Assembly (NCBI GenBank): GCA_002021875.1
Contig: CP018627.1
Span: 2,852,001-2,916,000, forward strand
Length of the DNA: 64,000 nucleotides
Source: Streptomyces hygroscopicus
GTDB taxonomy: Bacteria > Actinomycetota > Actinomycetes > Streptomycetales > Streptomycetaceae
Reading direction: 5' to 3'
Each line of letters opens with the position of its first letter. The stretch's first letter is position 1. Both the position numbers and the translations under genes were made by a program. Under the pieces are notes generated by a model. That model was not told the origin of the DNA, did no database searches, and was given only the letters and a program-made list of their open reading frames with translations. Shown here one piece after another: positions 37,632 through 44,707 of this stretch.

Positions 37632-38276
37632 TCAGGAGGTGGCGGAGTGCGGGTTGTGGGCACGCACCGCCGCGGCGACCGCGCCGTCGTCGGCCTGGCC
37701 GCGGGCTTCGAGGCCCGAGATGACGCCCTCGACGTTCCCCCGCGGCTGGTTCTGGCTGAGCTTGAACTTGGCCTCGATACGGCTGATGACCACCTCGACA
37801 CCGACGACGGCGCGCAGCTGCCGCTCGACGAACTTCGCCGGGGCCTGGTCGACGGACCAGGGCTCGGCGAAGTCGGCTTCATGCCGGTCGGTCAGACGGC
37901 GGATCTGCGCCTCGATCCAGACCGGGTCGTCGTGCACGACGAACTGCCCGTACACGTGCGCGATCATGTAGTTCCAGGTCGGCACCACGCGGTGGTGCTC
38001 GGCCTTGGTCGGGTACCACGACGGCGTCACGTACGCCTCGGGCCCGCGGACGATCACCATGGCCTCGCCCTGGGCCGGCTCCCGCCACTGGTCGTTGGCG
38101 CGCGCCATGTGCCCGATGAGAGCCCCGTTCTCCCCGGCGTCCGGGTCGTACTCGAAGGGCAGCAGGGTGGCCATCAGGCCCTGCGGGGTCAGGGTGATCA
38201 GGTCGGACGCGCCGTGGTTGGTCAGCAGGTCACGGACCGCGACCTCATCGGGAACGAAGTGTTTGGGGACGTACAT
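37632..38276 (-). CDS. FMN-binding PaiB-type regulator/flavoprotein
   Basis: The 214-aa product matches the PaiB family throughout: MYVPKHFVPDEVAVRDLL, the FMN-binding split-barrel MATLLPFEYDP, GHMARANDQWR, YVTPSWYPTK, VPTWNYMIAHVYGQ, and LSQNQPRGNVEGVISGL. PaiB in Bacillus was described as a negative regulator of sporulation and proteases; many members may act as flavin-dependent enzymes. It is followed by a short region (37374-37631) with no supported gene. Confidence 0.88.
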   Translation of the reverse strand: MYVPKHFVPDEVAVRDLLTNHGASDLITLTPQGLMATLLPFEYDPDAGENGALIGHMARANDQWREPAQGEAMVIVRGPEAYVTPSWYPTKAEHHRVVPTWNYMIAHVYGQFVVHDDPVWIEAQIRRLTDRHEADFAEPWSVDQAPAKFVERQLRAVVGVEVVISRIEAKFKLSQNQPRGNVEGVISGLEARGQADDGAVAAAVRAHNPHSATS

Positions 38277-38385
38277 GGTCAGCCTTTCGGGCGAATGGTG
38301 ATAGCTGGGGCAGTCGTGGGTGCTGCGCTGTGATGCGGGGATCCGGCGCCGGTATCGGATAAGGCTCGGGTGCTCGCGCCCGGTC

Positions 38386-39342
38386 CTACAGGGGGTTCTC
38401 GCGCAGCCAGGTCAGGACCTGTTGGGCGTGTTCGTTCGGCGGGAAGACCGGATAGAAGGCGTGCTCGGTCACTCCGTCGCGGACGATGAGGGTGAGCCGC
38501 TTGAACAGCCGTCTCCCGTCGGCCTCGAACGTGGGCAGACCGAGGCCGTCGGCCAGGCTGAGGGCCGGGTCGGAGAGCATGTCGAACGGCAGCCCCAGCC
38601 GTTCCACGACCTCGTTCTGGTAGTCGGTGTTCTGGCTGGACAACCCGAATACCCCGCCGGCGCCGGCTGCGAGGAGGTCCTGGAAGTGGTCGCGGAAGCC
38701 GCACGTCTCGGGGGTGCAGCCGCGGGCCCCGGGGATGGAGTTCCAGCCCTCGGGCAGGTCGGTGCCGGGGCGGCCGGTGAGGGGGTAGATGTAGATCACC
38801 GCACGGCGGGGGCCGAGCGCGTCCAGCCGGATCGCCTTGTCCGCCGTGTTCCGCAGGACGATTCGCGGCACCTTGGTGCCGGGCAGATGATCCGCGGCGC
38901 CGTCGTCCTCGGGGACGGGCAGGTCCGCGGGCAGGGTCAGGTACTCATCGCTTCCCCTTCCGGTCTCCTCGGGTGATCCGACGCTGCTGCCTCGGTGGGC
39001 GGCGGCGTTGAGGTTGTCGATCAGCGCCGCGCGGCGGACGGTCAGCGCCTCGATGCGCTCGGTGAGCTCGTCGATGGCCTCCCGATAGCTCGCCAGCGAG
39101 GCCGGGCAGTCGTCGGCGTACGGGCGTCCGGCGGCCAGGCACTCCAGGAACGGCCGGGTGCGCTCGACGGGGATTCCCAGCCGGTGGAGAGTCCTGATCT
39201 CACGCACAAGGCGCACATCGTCCTCGGTGTAGTTCCGGTAGCCGTTGGAAAGGCGCTCGGACGTGATCAACCCCAGCGATTCGTAGTAGCGCACTGCCTT
39301 GGTCGTCACACCGGCCCGACGTGCGAGTTCACTGATCTTCAT
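38386..39342 (-). CDS. MerR regulator fused to a BCP/PrxQ-type peroxiredoxin
   Basis: This 318-aa frame joins two domains. Residues 1-115 are a MerR winged helix and coiled coil (MKISELARRAGVTTKAVRYY, NYTEDDVRLVREIRTLHRLG), with cysteines at 68 and 79. Residues about 155-318 are a peroxiredoxin of the BCP/PrxQ type: IYIYPLTGRPG, then GCTPETCGFRDHF, giving peroxidatic Cys209 and resolving Cys214 in C-x4-C, and a C-terminal redoxin-like strand. GAGGTGA precedes ATG 39342. The promoter has the 20-base spacer and palindrome of MerR control, so it is probably autoregulated. A redox-sensing regulator with its own peroxidase is inferred. Confidence 0.88.
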   Translation of the reverse strand: MKISELARRAGVTTKAVRYYESLGLITSERLSNGYRNYTEDDVRLVREIRTLHRLGIPVERTRPFLECLAAGRPYADDCPASLASYREAIDELTERIEALTVRRAALIDNLNAAAHRGSSVGSPEETGRGSDEYLTLPADLPVPEDDGAADHLPGTKVPRIVLRNTADKAIRLDALGPRRAVIYIYPLTGRPGTDLPEGWNSIPGARGCTPETCGFRDHFQDLLAAGAGGVFGLSSQNTDYQNEVVERLGLPFDMLSDPALSLADGLGLPTFEADGRRLFKRLTLIVRDGVTEHAFYPVFPPNEHAQQVLTWLRENPL

Positions 39343-39359
39343 GCCGTTCACCTCAATCA

Positions 39360-39391
39360 ACGCTAGACCTTGCCCTCAGGGGTAAGGTCAA
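39360..39391 (-). promoter_or_regulatory. MerR-type promoter and operator
   Basis: On the reverse strand TTGACC (39391-39386) and TAGCGT (39365-39360) are 20 bases apart, the stretched spacing used by MerR activators. The spacer contains the palindrome GACCTTRCCC (39366-39375 and 39380-39389, nine of ten bases matching, 4-base centre). It lies 18 bases before the MerR-peroxiredoxin gene. Confidence 0.8.
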
Positions 39392-39549
39392 GCGCCGGTC
39401 CGGCGGCCGCGTTCAGCAGCGGGAACACCACGGTGCCCGTCGTTGGGCAGGCCGTAGTCGGTCGTGCCGCTGGGGACGCGGGTGGTGGTGGATCAGCGCG
39501 ATGGCTGATTAGCCGGGTGCGGCCGCAGCGTACTGGGACAATGCAGCTC

Positions 39550-40614
39550 ATGCGCTCGTCGGCAGGGGGATGCGTGGTGAAGCTGGGGGCGGGACGTTCC
39601 ATCGCGGCGGAATGGGTTGCCCGGCATGCCCGCTCCGATGTGGTCTTTCGCGGGGCGTATTTCAGCGGCTCAACGGTCGGGCTCCCGGACGACGCCGAGT
39701 TGCCGCCCTCCTCTGATATCGACATCGTCGTCATCACCGCCGCGGACGCGCCGCCCGCCAAGCCGGGCAAGCTCCGTTACCGCGACACGCTGCTGGAAGT
39801 CAGCTACCTGCCCTGGTCGCAGCTCGTCTCCGCCGACGACGTCCTCGCCTCCTATCACTTGGCCGGCAGCTTCCGCACCGACGCGATCATCGATGATCCC
39901 ACCGGGCACCTGCGCACACTGCAGGCACATGTCGCGGGCCGCTTCGCGGCGCGGCCCTGGGTTCGCCGCCGATGTCAGGACGCCCGCCGCCGGATCGAAA
40001 CCCGGCTCGCGGCGATCGACGCCTCGGCGCCGTTTCACGAACAGGTGCTGTCCTGGCTGTTCCCCACCGGTGTGACCACCCATGTGCTTCTGGTCGCCGC
40101 CCTGCGCAACCCCACCGTGCGCCTGCGCTACCTGGCCGCTCGTGAGGTCCTCACCGACTACGGGCACCTCGGCCGCTATCCGGAGCTGCTGGACCTCCTC
40201 GGCTGCCGGAACCTGTCCGCCCGGCGCATCCAGCACCATCTGCGTGAACTCACCACAGTGTTCGACGCCACCGCCGAGGTCGCGACGACCCCGTTCCTCT
40301 TCAGCAGTGACATCACCCCGCCCGCACGGCCGATCGCGATCAACGGCAGCCAGGAGCTCATCGACCGCGGCGACCACCACGAAGCCGTCTTCTGGATCAT
40401 CGCGACCTTCGCCCGCTGTCATACGATCCTGGCCGCGGACGCCCCCGAGCTGCACCGCGCTCTCGCCCCCGCGTTCCGCGCGGCCGTCGACGACCTCGGC
40501 ATCAGCTCGACCGAAGACATCCTCCACCGCGCCGGGGAGGTCACCCGGTTCCTGCCCCGCCTGTGGCAGACCGCCGAGGAGATCATGGCGAGCAATCCCG
40601 AGATCGGCGGATAG
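39550..40614 (+). CDS. Nucleotidyltransferase-domain protein
   Basis: The product is about 354 aa from ATG 39550 (ATG 39541 and GTG 39577 are alternatives). Its N-terminal third carries a polymerase-beta-type nucleotidyltransferase core: FRGAYFSGSTVGLPDDAELP, SSDIDIVVIT, with G-S and D-I-D, then YRDTLLEVSYLPWSQL. The remaining helical part resembles the substrate-side domain of antibiotic or tRNA NTases (FHEQVLSWLFPTGVTTHVLL). The substrate is unknown; kanamycin NTase-like chemistry is one possibility. It is divergent from the MerR fusion gene. Confidence 0.75.
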   Translation: MRSSAGGCVVKLGAGRSIAAEWVARHARSDVVFRGAYFSGSTVGLPDDAELPPSSDIDIVVITAADAPPAKPGKLRYRDTLLEVSYLPWSQLVSADDVLASYHLAGSFRTDAIIDDPTGHLRTLQAHVAGRFAARPWVRRRCQDARRRIETRLAAIDASAPFHEQVLSWLFPTGVTTHVLLVAALRNPTVRLRYLAAREVLTDYGHLGRYPELLDLLGCRNLSARRIQHHLRELTTVFDATAEVATTPFLFSSDITPPARPIAINGSQELIDRGDHHEAVFWIIATFARCHTILAADAPELHRALAPAFRAAVDDLGISSTEDILHRAGEVTRFLPRLWQTAEEIMASNPEIGG

Positions 40615-40623
40615 GCGCCCACG

Positions 40624-40947
40624 TCATGAGCGAGTCGCCGGCCCTTCGGCCGGACTTGCGGCGTCGGCGACGATTTCGCGCAGTGCGGCGACGTGGCCGT
40701 TGAAGGCGTCCCGGCCGGTGGGTGTCAGCCGAGCGCGCACCTTGCGGCGGCTGCCGCTGAGGCGTCGTTCCGTGGCGACATACCCGGCCTCTTCGAGGGT
40801 GGCGAGCTGCTTGGACAGCGCCGAGTCGGACATCCCCAGCCGGTCCTTGAGGAAGGCGAACTCGGCCCAGTCGGCGGCGGCCAGTGTCGCCACCAGCGAC
40901 AGACGGGTGCTGGGGTGGATCAGCTCATCGAACCGCGCCTTCGTCAT
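40624..40947 (-). CDS. Winged-helix transcriptional regulator
   Basis: The 107-aa product is a minimal winged helix of the MarR/HTH_27 kind used beside small membrane proteins: LIHPSTRLSLVATLAAADWA, FLKDRLGMSDSALSKQLATL, EEAGYVATERRLSGSRRKVR. Its ATG overlaps the stop of the membrane protein gene by four bases (ATGA), so it is the second gene of a two-gene operon. The pair of 19-bp palindromes upstream of the operon is its likely operator. Confidence 0.88.
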   Translation of the reverse strand: MTKARFDELIHPSTRLSLVATLAAADWAEFAFLKDRLGMSDSALSKQLATLEEAGYVATERRLSGSRRKVRARLTPTGRDAFNGHVAALREIVADAASPAEGPATRS

Positions 40948-41408
40948 GCCCGCGCCCAACGACGCAGAACACGCAGGATTTCCGGTCCACCGAACCCGAC
41001 GACGGCCGCGATCAGCGCCGCCGCCCAGATGCCGGCGTGGGCGGCGCCGTCGGCGTCCAGCGCGAGCGCCACGAGGACAGTGGCGGCGATGAGGCCGAGC
41101 AGCATGCCGACCACGACCAGTGGGATGCGGTGGCCGGCGACCGCGGCGCTCACCTGCAGCCGATCCGTGCGCCGACGGCCGTCGAGCAGGCGGGAGGCGA
41201 GCCATCCGTGCCCGATGCCAAAGGCCACGGTCGCGACCCCGGCCGGCCACTGCGGCAGAACGTTGCCGAGTACGCCCAGCAGAAGCCAGCCGGCCGCCAT
41301 TGCCCACCAGTAGCCGCGGGGCAAGCCGACTTCCTCGGCCACCTGGCGTTGGGCCCGGTCGACCACGCCCAGTGCGGCGCCGGCCTGCTCAGGAGTGGTG
41401 TTCTCCAT
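40944..41408 (-). CDS. Four-span membrane protein, partner of a winged-helix regulator
   Basis: The 154-aa product has an N-terminal helix (GVVDRAQRQVAEEVGLPRG) and about four membrane spans (YWWAMAAGWLLLGVLGNVL, VATVAFGIGHGWLA, LVVVGMLLGLIAATVLVALA, AGIWAAALIAAVVGFGG). GAGG precedes the ATG. It is first in the operon with the regulator. This small-membrane-protein/regulator pairing is common in actinomycetes but its job is not established. Confidence 0.8.
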   Translation of the reverse strand: MENTTPEQAGAALGVVDRAQRQVAEEVGLPRGYWWAMAAGWLLLGVLGNVLPQWPAGVATVAFGIGHGWLASRLLDGRRRTDRLQVSAAVAGHRIPLVVVGMLLGLIAATVLVALALDADGAAHAGIWAAALIAAVVGFGGPEILRVLRRWARA

Positions 41409-41419
41409 GACGGGACCTC

Positions 41420-41466
41420 ACTTTCCTATCAGGAAAGTCATCGTCCTACTTTCCTTGCAGGAAAGT
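41420..41466 (-). promoter_or_regulatory. Twin 19-bp palindromic operators
   Basis: ACTTTCCT-N3-AGGAAAGT occurs twice with identical arms, at 41420-41438 and 41448-41466, centres 28 bp apart. On the reverse strand TTGACT overlaps the distal copy and could be the -35. They precede the membrane protein/regulator operon by 11 bases, so autoregulation is likely. Confidence 0.8.
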
Positions 41467-41495
41467 CAAGCGTCGCGGTGAGGGACGCCTGACCG

Positions 41496-42230
41496 CTAGC
41501 GGCGCTCCAGGCCGTCGACCATCAGGGCGAGCGTGAAGTCGAACCGGTCGTGACCCTCACCCGCGGTGAGCTCGGCGGCGTGGCGGGTGGTGTGGGGGAA
41601 GGTCTCGACAGGCAGGGCGGTGAACCGGCGCAGCAGTTCGGCGCGGTCGAGGACCCAGGCGGCGTCATCCTGCGTTGATCGCCGGCGCGCGATCGACACC
41701 TCGAGGCAGTAGGCGGCCACGTACAGCAGGAGTGCGTCGATGGCCCAGGCCGCGGCCTGCGGGGCGACGCCACCGGCGAGCAGGATCGCCAGCAGTCCTT
41801 CGCCGACGCGCACGATCTCGAGGTCGGTGGGGGCCATGGCGAGCGCGGCGCGGGAGATTCCGGGGTACTTCAGGTACTGGTCGCGCATCTGGGCGCATAC
41901 GCCGCGGATCTGGTCCCGCCAGGCCGCGGGGTCGGCCTCGGGCAGTACGAGCTCGGCGCACAGCCGCCCGATGAGCAGCTCGTCGAGGTCGGCCTTGTTG
42001 ACCACATGGGCGTAGAGCGAGGCGGGTCCGGTATCGAGCGCGCCGGCCAGCCGGCGCATGGTCAGCGCCTCGTAGCCCTCCGTGGCGACGACATCCAGCG
42101 CGGTGTCGATGACCTGCTCCACGGTGATCGGGGCCTTGCGGCGCCGCGGCCTGGGGGCGGCTTCGGCGTCGGGGTTCGGCGGCTGGTGACGCGCCGCGCG
42201 TCGCTCTCTCGGGTTCACCCGGCCCATCAT
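41496..42230 (-). CDS. TetR family transcriptional regulator
   Basis: The 244-aa product (ATG ATG at 42230/42227) has a disordered basic leader. The TetR helix-turn-helix follows (ITVEQVIDTALDVVATEGYE, ALTMRRLAGALDTGPASLYAH) and then a TetR_C-type ligand domain (LLAILLAGGVAPQAAAWAID). No ribosome site is seen. It is divergent from the flavin monooxygenase gene, with palindromes of GAAC/GTTC type covering the shared promoter region. Relief by an aromatic or xenobiotic ligand is the usual scheme. Confidence 0.9.
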   Translation of the reverse strand: MMGRVNPRERRAARHQPPNPDAEAAPRPRRRKAPITVEQVIDTALDVVATEGYEALTMRRLAGALDTGPASLYAHVVNKADLDELLIGRLCAELVLPEADPAAWRDQIRGVCAQMRDQYLKYPGISRAALAMAPTDLEIVRVGEGLLAILLAGGVAPQAAAWAIDALLLYVAAYCLEVSIARRRSTQDDAAWVLDRAELLRRFTALPVETFPHTTRHAAELTAGEGHDRFDFTLALMVDGLERR

Positions 42231-42233
42231 AGC

Positions 42234-42271
42234 TTGACACGAACAGCGTTCGTGAATAGAACACTGTTCGT
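42234..42271 (+). promoter_or_regulatory. Divergent promoter with two TetR-type palindromes
   Basis: TTGACA (42234-42239) and TAGAAC (42257-42262) are 17 bases apart and point to the monooxygenase gene. ACGAAC-AGC-GTTCGT (42239-42253) and GAAC-ACT-GTTC (42259-42269) are two related palindromes, one in the spacer and one over the -10 and start site. Binding there would block both divergent genes. Confidence 0.75.
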
Positions 42272-43868
42272 GACAGTGAATGTGAACCAGGACGTGGACG
42301 TGACCGTGGTCGGAGCCGGGCCGGTGGGCCTCTTGCTCGCCGCGGAGCTGGCGCTCTCCGGGGCGACGGTGCAGATACTCGAGCGGCTGGCCGAGCCGAG
42401 CGAGGCGATGAAGGCGGGGGCGATCAACGTGCCGACGGCCGAGGCGCTCGACCGCCGCGGCCTGCTGCGCGCCGCCGAACAGGTGCAGCGGGAGATGCTG
42501 GAGCGGGTGGGATCGTTCGCCCGCACGGCCGACGACCAGCCGCCCGGTGGCGGCCGACGCGCGCCCGGGTCGCGGTTCACCGGGCATTTCGCCGGAATGG
42601 TCCTCGACGCCGACCTCGTGGACTGGTCCGATCCCGACCTCGCCGCGCACACCGCGGTCGACGGAGGCAGGCTGGTGCCGCAGCGTGAGCTGGAGGATTT
42701 GCTGGCCGGCCATGTCGCACGACTCGGCATACCGGTGTGTCGCGGGGTGGAGGTCACCTCGCTCGAAGACACCGGCGACGGCGTGCTCATCGGCACCACC
42801 GCCGGCCCGGTGCGCACCGGGTGGCTGGTCGGGTGCGACGGCGGGCGCAGCGCCGTACGCCGTCTCGCGGGCATCGACTTCCCCGGCACCGACCCCGAAC
42901 TCACCGGACACCTGGCGGTCGCCGACATCGCCGACCCTTCGATGCTCGCCGACGGATGGGTTTGGTCGACCCGGGGGGCGTACCGCTACGGGCCACAGCC
43001 CGGGCGGGTGGTCACCGTGGAGTTCGACGGCCCTCCCGCCGACCGCTCGGCGCCGGTCACCCTCGAGGAGGTGCAGACCAGTCTGCGCCGGGTCTCGGGC
43101 ACCGACGTCACGCTGACCGCGCTGCGCGGCGCCGCGACCCGCTGGACCGACAACGCCCGCCAGGCCGCCACCTATTGGTCGGGGCGGGTGCTGCTGGCCG
43201 GCGACGCCGCGCATGTGCACTCGCCGTTCGGCGGTCAGGGACTCAACCTCGGGGTCGGCGACGCGATGAACCTCGGGTGGAAGCTCGGTGCCGTGGTCGC
43301 CGGGTGGGCACCCGAGGGGCTGCTCGACACCTACGACGCCGAGCGGCGTCCCCTCGGCGCCTGGGTGCTGGACTGGACGCGGGCGCAGATCGGGGTGATG
43401 CGCGGGGACGCCAAGTCGGCCGCGCTCCGGGAGGTCGTCGCCGATCTGCTGAGCACGCGGGAGGGCGCGACCTACGCGGTCAAGAAGATCTCCGGGGTCA
43501 CACAGCGCGTCGACCTGCCCGGCGACCATCCGCTGATCGGCCGGTACGTCCCCGACCTGCGGCTGAGGGACGGCTCCCGGCTGGTCGACCACGGTCACGG
43601 CGGCGGTTTCCTGCTGCTCGACCGCACTCCCGACGGCACGTTCGCCCGCCGCGCCGCGGCCTGGGCCGGGCGGGTGAGCAGCGTGACCGACGGCCACGCG
43701 ACGCCGACCGGGGTGTTGGTACGCCCGGACGGGGTCGTTGCCTGGGCCTCCGACACCACCGGCCTCGCCGCCATCACCGGCCTCGAAGCCGCCCTGCACC
43801 GATGGACCGGCGCGCCGACGTCCTCACCAGAGCACGAGGCGGTGGAGCCGGTGGAGCCGGTGGGGTGA
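42270..43868 (+). CDS. FAD-dependent aromatic monooxygenase (PHBH/phenol hydroxylase type)
   Basis: The product is about 532 aa. It has the Rossmann motif VTVVGAGPVGLLLAAELALSG, a DG motif region (WLVGCDGGRSAVRRLAGIDFPG), and the GD motif VLLAGDAAHVHSPFGGQGLN, LGVGDAMNLGWKLGAVV. A C-terminal thioredoxin-like segment completes the phenol-hydroxylase layout. The GTG at 42270 sits at the expected transcription start (eight bases after the -10), which suggests a leaderless mRNA; GTG 42276 and 42282 are alternatives. Enzymes of this type hydroxylate polyketides, rifamycin-like drugs or phenols. Control by the divergent TetR is likely. Confidence 0.9.
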   Translation: MTVNVNQDVDVTVVGAGPVGLLLAAELALSGATVQILERLAEPSEAMKAGAINVPTAEALDRRGLLRAAEQVQREMLERVGSFARTADDQPPGGGRRAPGSRFTGHFAGMVLDADLVDWSDPDLAAHTAVDGGRLVPQRELEDLLAGHVARLGIPVCRGVEVTSLEDTGDGVLIGTTAGPVRTGWLVGCDGGRSAVRRLAGIDFPGTDPELTGHLAVADIADPSMLADGWVWSTRGAYRYGPQPGRVVTVEFDGPPADRSAPVTLEEVQTSLRRVSGTDVTLTALRGAATRWTDNARQAATYWSGRVLLAGDAAHVHSPFGGQGLNLGVGDAMNLGWKLGAVVAGWAPEGLLDTYDAERRPLGAWVLDWTRAQIGVMRGDAKSAALREVVADLLSTREGATYAVKKISGVTQRVDLPGDHPLIGRYVPDLRLRDGSRLVDHGHGGGFLLLDRTPDGTFARRAAAWAGRVSSVTDGHATPTGVLVRPDGVVAWASDTTGLAAITGLEAALHRWTGAPTSSPEHEAVEPVEPVG

Positions 43869-44011
43869 GCCCCTGTCGTTCGGCTGGCGAACCCGTCGCG
43901 GACGGGCCCGGTTGCGGGACGCCGCACGGGCAACGTTCCCGCAACGTGGCGGGGGGTTCCCTGGGCTTGGCCCCTGACCGCTCGGTGAGCATGATCGGAG
44001 AGGGATCGCCC

Positions 44012-44368
44012 ATGGAACGTATCGCGCTGACCCCGGCCGCGGCCGAGCTGATCCGCCAACTGCGAGCGGAGCACGGCCCGTTGATGTTCCACCAGTCGGG
44101 CGGCTGCTGTGACGGCAGCGCGCCGATGTGTTTTCCGCTCGGCGAGTTCCGTACGGGTGGGTCGGATGTGCTGCTCGCGGAGCTGGAGGTGGACGGGGTC
44201 GAGGAGCCGGTGGGCTTCTGGATGTCGGCCTCGCAGTTCGAGCGGTGGGCGCATACGCATCTCACGGTGGACGTGGTGCCGGGGCGCGGCAGCGGTTTCT
44301 CCTTGGAGGCGCCGGAGGGTGTGCGCTTCCTGATCCGCTCACGGCTGCTGGACGACGCGGCGAGCTGA
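44012..44368 (+). CDS. DUF779 family protein
   Basis: The 118-aa product carries the DUF779 core: LIRQLRAEHGPLMFHQSGGC, CDGSAPMCFPLGEFRTGGSD, then GFWMSASQFERWAHTHLTVD and a GRGSGFSLEAPEG ending. Cysteines and acidic residues in the first block could bind metal. GGAGAGGG lies eight bases before the ATG. DUF779 genes often accompany aldehyde dehydrogenase genes, but none is adjacent here. Confidence 0.85.
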   Translation: MERIALTPAAAELIRQLRAEHGPLMFHQSGGCCDGSAPMCFPLGEFRTGGSDVLLAELEVDGVEEPVGFWMSASQFERWAHTHLTVDVVPGRGSGFSLEAPEGVRFLIRSRLLDDAAS

Positions 44369-44384
44369 GCGCGGCACGTCGCCT

Positions 44385-44474
44385 GCGGGGCGCGGCGTCG
44401 CGGGGCGCGGCGTCGCGGGGCGCGGCGTCGCGGGGCGCGGCGTCGCGGGGCGCGGCGTCGCGGGGCGCGGCGTC
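44385..44474. repeat. Six tandem copies of a 15-bp GC repeat
   Basis: GCGGGGCGCGGCGTC is repeated six times without change from 44385 to 44474, followed by a partial seventh. It begins 16 bases after the DUF779 stop. The repeat unit is 15 bp, so it would not shift a reading frame, but no gene appears to use it. Confidence 0.9.
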
Positions 44475-44489
44475 TGCGGGGCGCGTGGC

Positions 44490-44672
44490 CCGCACGACGC
44501 ATCGCCTACGCGGAACGCCCCCTGCGTGGCGCGTCACCCGCACGACGCATCGCCTACGCGGCACAATCACCGGCAGGCGCATCACCTGCAGGCACATCCT
44601 CTGGGTGGCGCGTCACCCGCGCGTCAGATCACCCACGCGGCAATCACCCGCGCGTCAGATCACCCACGCGGC
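44490..44672. repeat. Two further direct-repeat pairs
   Basis: A 24-base unit starting CCGCACGACGCATCG occurs at 44490-44513 and 44538-44561 (period 48). A 29-base unit starting TCACCCGCGCGTCAG occurs at 44613-44641 and 44644-44672 (period 31). Together with the 15-bp array they fill the space between the DUF779 and cyclic-di-GMP genes. Confidence 0.85.
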
Positions 44673-44707
44673 GCGGGCGGGGCGGTGCGCGTCGCCCTCT
44701 CGCGGCC

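Noticed and set aside
44385..44672. GC repeats as a second CRISPR array
   Set aside because: The 15-bp units have no spacers, and the longer pairs have unequal periods and no shared repeat.
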